Source of the DNA: Bacillota bacterium
GTDB lineage: Bacteria > Bacillota > Clostridia > Peptostreptococcales > Acidaminobacteraceae
Direction of reading: 5' to 3'
Assembly (NCBI GenBank): GCA_020161295.1
Contig: JAIUOA010000002.1
Location: 124,001-188,000 of the forward strand
DNA length: 64,000 nt
In this document: one piece after another, positions 59,071 through 64,000 of the stretch
Layout of the letters: each line of letters begins with the position of its first letter
How positions within the stretch are numbered: the first letter of the stretch is position 1
Notes under the pieces: generated by a model
Told to the model about the DNA's origin: nothing
What the model saw: only the letters and a program-made list of their open reading frames with translations
The model's database searches: none
Position numbers and translations under genes: made by a program

Positions 59071-61770
59071 ATGAAACTAAAACGTTTAAAACTAGCGGCG
59101 ATAGGGGTACTGGCATTATGTCTATCTGCACAGTCGATGGTGGCTTCAGCGTATACTAAAATTTATGAAACCGCATCGCCCATCGAGTATTACGCCGATG
59201 GTGTAACCCATCAAAACATTAAGACGTTCACAAACGAAGGCTGGATCAACCTCAATGTCCTTAGGGTTGACCTCACAAAGAATGTGGAAATGACGGTTCT
59301 TACAGACACCTTTTTCTCGAGTAGAGATACCATAACCAGTCTAGTGAATAAAAATAACGCGGACGGCACCATCGTGGCAGCCATTAATAGTGACTTTTTT
59401 GATGCAGGGAACAGCTCAACCATGGGAACGCTCGTCAAGGATGGACGCGTTTTAAGCACCAGCATCGGCCAACCAGGCTTTGCATCCTTTAACATCGGAA
59501 CCAATGGTGTACCTTTTGTTTCCTATATCAATACACCTAAAAATACATTTACCAATGGTGTCACCACGCGCGATATTAACTTTATCAATAAGCCGTATTT
59601 AATCGGCAATCGCGTCATTTACTATGATAAAACGTTTATTAGCAAATCTTATGGAAAGAATTTAGGCACAGAAGTGCTTGAAATGCTCGTCGTGAATAAT
59701 GTGATTACTGACATTAGGCTCACGGGAGAACCATTCGTTATTCCTGAAAATGGATATGTCATCGCAGCAGTTGGAACCTCCATCGGCGATTTGGTGACGA
59801 AGTTCAAAGTGGGCGATATCATCACCATCAAATATGACGTCAACTTTAGATACATGGACATGAGCATCGGTGGGGGGGCACAGCTCATCAAAGATGGGAA
59901 AATCATTCCATTTACCCACAACATAGCGGGCTCCCATCCGAGAACGGGTCTGGGGATTACAGAAGATCGAAAGCAATTAATACTGGTCACGGTTGACGGA
60001 AGAACCAATTTCTATCGCGGCGTCAACCAAACAGAGCTAGCGAATCTTTTATTACAGCTGGGTGCTTATGAAGGCATCAACCTCGACGGAGGTGGTTCAA
60101 CGCAGATGGTGGCTAAGTCACCATGGACCAATCGTCTCTCCATTATGAATTTTCCATCAGATAAAGCAGAGCGGAAGATGTTCACAGCACTGGCTGTTAA
60201 GAAGGTCGTTTCAGCCAATCCGGTGTTAAAGCATGTAAAGATTGCCATGGGCAGCACAACCTTACTATTAGGCTCAGAAATGTCATTGACGCTGTCAGGG
60301 ATCGATTCCAACTATAACGTGATGGCGATACCCCAGGGTGAGGTGACGTGGTCCGTTAATGGGGTTACTGGCACATTTAAAAACGGGAAATTTATGCCCA
60401 CATCTGAAGGCAAAGGGGTCATCACGGCGAGCTATAAAGGCGTGACGGCGACGCAAAACATCGTCGTTAAAAAAGGGGCAGTTAAGCTTTCTGTCTCACC
60501 AGCCATCATAAAAGCAGACATTAATGGCGAGCGTCAGTTGACGTTTAATGTCCTCACTGATGAGGGCGCGACGATTACACTGGCACCTACCGCTGTGAAG
60601 GTGACGACACCTGCCGGCCTTGGAACCTATAATGCTGATAAAGGGGCATTTATAGGCGGTAGCCAAGTGGCACAGGGTTATATCACTGTTGAATTTGATG
60701 GTCTGGTCACCTATGTACCAGTAGGGGTAGGCACGGATAAACAGCTCTACTATGATTTTGAACGTCCAACCGCGACCTTCCAAGGTTATCCAGCAACGGT
60801 TGGCGGTAGCTATATCGAAACCACACTAAATGCAAAGGCAGGCGCTTCTGGACAACTGATATATGACTTCACTAAGCCAGGTGAAACACGTGCTGCTTAT
60901 ATGATCTTGAACAACCAGGTGACGTTCCCATCAGATACGCAATCCATCGGGATGTGGGTGTTTGGTGATCAAGGAAACAGTCACTGGCTTAGAGCAAAGG
61001 TTGTGGATTCAAAGGGGACTGCGACGAATCTGACACTCTCACAAAACGTGAATTGGACGGGATGGCGTTATGTCACCGTGGATTTACCCACAAACCAAGT
61101 GGCGCCCTTTAAGCTTGAAAGGGTTTATCTCGTAGAGACAGATCCTAATAAACTCGATCGCGGCTATATCCTTATCGACCAAATCGAAGCCATCAAGGGA
61201 CAGACCTTATCGGTCACCACGCCTACTGATGTGACGCGCATAAAAAATCTCGTTGATTATAAATTACCAGCGGCGATGAAAGCCACTTCCAAGTTTATGA
61301 GCTTCATGTATCCGAAGAGCCAGACAGACGCAGTGAAGGCGTTTGTCGCAGGTACGAAGAGTACTGTCGTAATGCCAGAGAACCGTTATGTGAAAATCGA
61401 AAACACGGATTCAGTAATCGTCAAACTCAACAACGCAGGCGGAACAATTCGTAAAAACGATTATAAGCAATGGTTGAGCCTGTTGTATTTCGCTCAGAAT
61501 TATACGCAGAAAAAGCCGGTCATCATCATGATGAGTGATGTGTATACGTTTAACGATGCACTGGAAAAGGATTTGTTTATCGAGCAGGTTGCCACATTGA
61601 CCCAAAGAGGTGTCGACGTGACGGTGGTTTTCACCACAGCGAACGATTTCTTTACTCAGGAACGTGTAGCAGGTGCAAACTTTATTAAAGTGCCGAGGTC
61701 AAACGGTGTCGTGAAGCCACTCAGTATCGGAATCAGCGAAAACAAGATCCATTTTGAGGTGACACCATAA
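59071..61770 (+). CDS. Secreted phosphodiester glycosidase (NAGPA-domain) protein
   Basis: The 899-residue protein has a signal peptide (cleavage likely after SMVASA, about 27), then a NAGPA-type phosphodiester glycosidase domain (about 85-375) with AINSDFFDAG and GINLDGGGSTQM. Bacterial Ig-like regions follow (about 385-550) and a beta-sandwich carbohydrate-binding-like domain (about 555-715). The last 170 residues (about 730-899) look like the end of a larger C-terminal module and are unassigned. NAGPA domains cleave sugar-phosphodiester bonds, for example in teichoic or capsular polymers. Direct repeats upstream suggest control by the divergent two-component system. Confidence 0.82.
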   Translation: MKLKRLKLAAIGVLALCLSAQSMVASAYTKIYETASPIEYYADGVTHQNIKTFTNEGWINLNVLRVDLTKNVEMTVLTDTFFSSRDTITSLVNKNNADGTIVAAINSDFFDAGNSSTMGTLVKDGRVLSTSIGQPGFASFNIGTNGVPFVSYINTPKNTFTNGVTTRDINFINKPYLIGNRVIYYDKTFISKSYGKNLGTEVLEMLVVNNVITDIRLTGEPFVIPENGYVIAAVGTSIGDLVTKFKVGDIITIKYDVNFRYMDMSIGGGAQLIKDGKIIPFTHNIAGSHPRTGLGITEDRKQLILVTVDGRTNFYRGVNQTELANLLLQLGAYEGINLDGGGSTQMVAKSPWTNRLSIMNFPSDKAERKMFTALAVKKVVSANPVLKHVKIAMGSTTLLLGSEMSLTLSGIDSNYNVMAIPQGEVTWSVNGVTGTFKNGKFMPTSEGKGVITASYKGVTATQNIVVKKGAVKLSVSPAIIKADINGERQLTFNVLTDEGATITLAPTAVKVTTPAGLGTYNADKGAFIGGSQVAQGYITVEFDGLVTYVPVGVGTDKQLYYDFERPTATFQGYPATVGGSYIETTLNAKAGASGQLIYDFTKPGETRAAYMILNNQVTFPSDTQSIGMWVFGDQGNSHWLRAKVVDSKGTATNLTLSQNVNWTGWRYVTVDLPTNQVAPFKLERVYLVETDPNKLDRGYILIDQIEAIKGQTLSVTTPTDVTRIKNLVDYKLPAAMKATSKFMSFMYPKSQTDAVKAFVAGTKSTVVMPENRYVKIENTDSVIVKLNNAGGTIRKNDYKQWLSLLYFAQNYTQKKPVIIMMSDVYTFNDALEKDLFIEQVATLTQRGVDVTVVFTTANDFFTQERVAGANFIKVPRSNGVVKPLSIGISENKIHFEVTP

Positions 61771-61785
61771 AAAAATCTACGACGT

Positions 61786-61822
61786 AAAAAAAGTCTCCAG
61801 AGGCAATCTCTGGAGACTTTTT
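61786..61822. terminator. Bidirectional terminator
   Basis: AAAAAGTCTCCAGAG pairs with CTCTGGAGACTTTTT around GCAAT, between two convergent genes. Confidence 0.92.
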
Positions 61823-61834
61823 CCATAGGCGAAC

Positions 61835-64000
61835 CTAGTTGGATGAGACGTTGATGCTGAGTGTTTTGGTGACGCCGAGCTCTTCAGCATGAATGGTGAC
61901 AGCGGCTTGACCACTTTGACCAGTGGTCTTTAACCAAAAGGCACGCTGTCCGCCGATAAGGGCAAACGTTTTAGGTCCGATGATTTCAAGTGGGCCCTCA
62001 ACATGCACGGTGATCACGTGATTAGCGTAATGGAGGGGCTGACCATTATCATCCATCAACTGAAGACTTACGCGCGTCACATCATAGGTGGTACCCTCAC
62101 GAAGGGTGTCATCATCAGCGACGACCGTGAGCTGAGGAGGGCGACTAGAATCTTTTAAAACCGAGCATACCACCGAATTTGCGATATAACCATCAAACCG
62201 GAATACTGTGGATTTTTCACCCCAACTGGCGATGTATTTACCGTAAAGACGCGCGCCCTCTGCCATGTCCATTTTATATTTCATGAAGAGCAAGCCCATT
62301 TTTAATTGATCCAACAAAGGCAGTTTATTGCCCTTTTCAACAAACTTCAGTAATAAGCGCTTGATGGTTTCGGCGTCCTTCGGCGAAAACCGTTCCTGGT
62401 CCTTTATGAGTGAGCCGATAAGATCATCCACGATGATGGGAGGATGTGGCAGGTGACCGAAATTGACACGGTCAGGTGTGAACGTGGACAGATACACGTC
62501 GTTTTTATAGACCTTCACTTCCTCGCAATTGGTAAAAATCGTAATTTTTCCTAATTCAGAGGCATCAAAATCTCCGACATAGAGGTTACTGGCAACCGTC
62601 ATCAAAGGCTTGGTATCGGATTGTGACGCGTAAACGGCTGCAGCGTATTTTGGCAACCTGAATGCATCAAGTACACCATGATAACAGATTCGATCACCAG
62701 AACCGAAATCCTTATGGGTATTGTAGTCGTTCATACACCATCCGATAGCGCCACTTATCTCATTAGAAGCGTAAGCGGCTTCAAGTACACGGGCATGTCT
62801 ATAGGCATGCTCGATTCTTTTTGATTCAGAGTCGAAGGTTTTCGTAGGGAACATGTGCCCGTTATGTTCGGTGACCAAATAAGGAACCCTTTTTTTTGCG
62901 ATGTCTTTAACGGTATCCAGTGCATGGTTATATCCGCGATGAACGAAGTCGTTATACGTATAGACGTCTTCTAAAAGATGACTACCGGCGAAGTTACGCA
63001 CACCGCCAGTTGGTCGTGTGGTATCTAGGGATTTCGCCATGGCATTGGTTTTTTCATAAAAGGCATCCGAATCGGGGGATTCGTTGATGCGAACACCCCA
63101 TATGATGACAGAAGGGTGGTTCCAATCCCTTCGAATCATCTCCTCGACATTTTTGATGGCGATGCTTTGCCACGCTTCATCACCGATGTGTTGCCAGCCA
63201 GGAATTTCATTGAAAACGAGTAGCCCGATTTCATCACAGCGATCAAGAAAATGCTTCGATGGAGGATAATGGGAGGATCTGACGATGTTGACACCTAACG
63301 TATTTTTTAAAAGATCCGCATCGGCGTACTGTGCACGCCAAGGCATGGCATAGCCCACATAGGGGTAGGACTGATGACGGTTAAGGCCTCTAAGCTTGAG
63401 CGGTTGACCGTTAAGGGTGAATCCTGTTTCAGTAAAGGACACTGTCCTAAAGCCGATCATCGCTTCCCAGTAGTCGATAACCGCATCGGCCGTTTCGAGC
63501 TGAAGAATCATCCGATAGCGCTTCGGAGCATCGATATGCCATGGGACAAGTGATGTTTGCGAATGAAGTTCAAGTGTCATCTGTAGATCAGTGATTCCTG
63601 AGATTGCCTGATGGGCGATGAGTGTTTCGCCATCATAAAGTGAGCAAATTAAGCCCTTTGCGCCTGCTGTGAGCGTCAGTAGAACCTTCGCATAAAAGTG
63701 GCCCTCTTCATCCGTCGGGGTTTCAACCTTTACAGATTTAAAATGCGTATGATTTCGTGTTATCAGCTGAACCTCACGGTAGATACCGCCATAGGTCAGA
63801 TAGTCGATGACGAACCCAAATGGCGGAATGTTTTGCGCCTCGGCGCTGTTTACTCTAACCATCAGCCAGTTGTTCTGAGGGGCTAAAACATCTGTTATGT
63901 CCACTTCGAATGGCGTATAACCCCCTTGATGGGAACCGACCTCGATTCCGTTTAGATACACCACAGCACTGGCCATGACGCCTTCGAAATGGACGAGAAC
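61835..64000 (-). CDS. GH2 family glycoside hydrolase (5' part missing)
   Basis: The frame stays open to the window edge, eight codons beyond the ATG at 63976, so the N-terminus is cut. Visible are part of the N-terminal sugar-binding sandwich (VYLNGIEVGSHQGGYTPFEV), the GH2 immunoglobulin-like domain, the TIM barrel, and two C-terminal beta domains. The barrel contains RGLNRHQSYP, the acid/base Glu in IWGVRINESPD and the nucleophile Glu in YLVTEHNGH. GH2 enzymes include beta-galactosidases, glucuronidases and mannosidases; the exact sugar is not evident. No signal peptide can be judged. Confidence 0.9.
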   Translation of the reverse strand, partial: VLVHFEGVMASAVVYLNGIEVGSHQGGYTPFEVDITDVLAPQNNWLMVRVNSAEAQNIPPFGFVIDYLTYGGIYREVQLITRNHTHFKSVKVETPTDEEGHFYAKVLLTLTAGAKGLICSLYDGETLIAHQAISGITDLQMTLELHSQTSLVPWHIDAPKRYRMILQLETADAVIDYWEAMIGFRTVSFTETGFTLNGQPLKLRGLNRHQSYPYVGYAMPWRAQYADADLLKNTLGVNIVRSSHYPPSKHFLDRCDEIGLLVFNEIPGWQHIGDEAWQSIAIKNVEEMIRRDWNHPSVIIWGVRINESPDSDAFYEKTNAMAKSLDTTRPTGGVRNFAGSHLLEDVYTYNDFVHRGYNHALDTVKDIAKKRVPYLVTEHNGHMFPTKTFDSESKRIEHAYRHARVLEAAYASNEISGAIGWCMNDYNTHKDFGSGDRICYHGVLDAFRLPKYAAAVYASQSDTKPLMTVASNLYVGDFDASELGKITIFTNCEEVKVYKNDVYLSTFTPDRVNFGHLPHPPIIVDDLIGSLIKDQERFSPKDAETIKRLLLKFVEKGNKLPLLDQLKMGLLFMKYKMDMAEGARLYGKYIASWGEKSTVFRFDGYIANSVVCSVLKDSSRPPQLTVVADDDTLREGTTYDVTRVSLQLMDDNGQPLHYANHVITVHVEGPLEIIGPKTFALIGGQRAFWLKTTGQSGQAAVTIHAEELGVTKTLSINVSSN

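Overview
The window reads as chromosomal DNA of an anaerobic, low-to-mid GC Gram-positive bacterium of the Clostridia (Bacillota). The signs are strong AGGAGG ribosome sites, T-box and PyrR leader control, SigI/RsgI signalling, an M42/M29/M32 peptidase set, PPi-type phosphofructokinase and no respiratory chain genes. Several Na+-linked systems (Ca2+/Na+ exchanger, Na+-decarboxylase beta and gamma subunits, NhaC, a Mrp cluster) suggest an organism that lives on a sodium gradient. I cannot name the species. No phage, insertion sequence or CRISPR array was seen.

Layout. 1-2.4 kb: tail of an unknown protein, an XRE-type regulator with a B12-binding photoreceptor-like module, a divergent Ca2+/Na+ exchanger and tRNA-Thr. 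2.4-6 kb: SigI with its membrane anti-sigma factor, and an isoprenoid synthase-like gene. 6-14.6 kb: a T-box-controlled MetRS-like gene with a changed KMSKS loop, lipoproteins, an HTH/pseudokinase pair with a strong operator, a TPR-diguanylate cyclase whose ribosome site lies in a hairpin, and an M29 aminopeptidase. 14.6-21 kb: yybP-ykoY-like riboswitch with Na+-decarboxylase beta and gamma genes, PyrR-type leader with carAB, mscL. 21-29.7 kb: alpha-galactosidase, NYN protein, corA, dapF, NRDE protein, nhaC, and a FabT-like regulator with a DegV fatty-acid-binding protein. 29.7-33.9 kb (minus): an eight-gene Mrp/Mbh-type cation antiporter cluster. 34-46 kb: peptidases, CcdA/TlpA redox pair, a candidate small RNA, HDOD protein, PpiC, YhaM, pfp and an AmrS-like radical SAM enzyme.

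The most striking locus is 46.0-53.7 kb, a tight operon: MurE-like ligase, AsnH-like amidotransferase, Asl-type D-aspartate ligase, FemX-like transferase, membrane-anchored C39 peptidase and aspartate racemase. Together these can make D-Asp, attach it to the peptidoglycan stem peptide, amidate it, possibly extend the branch, and perhaps trim the wall. A terminator closes the operon. Beyond it lie a hydroxyacid dehydrogenase with an aldehyde dehydrogenase, an OhrR-like regulator with a 34-bp operator, a two-component system, a secreted phosphodiester-glycosidase protein and a GH2 glycosidase cut by the window end.
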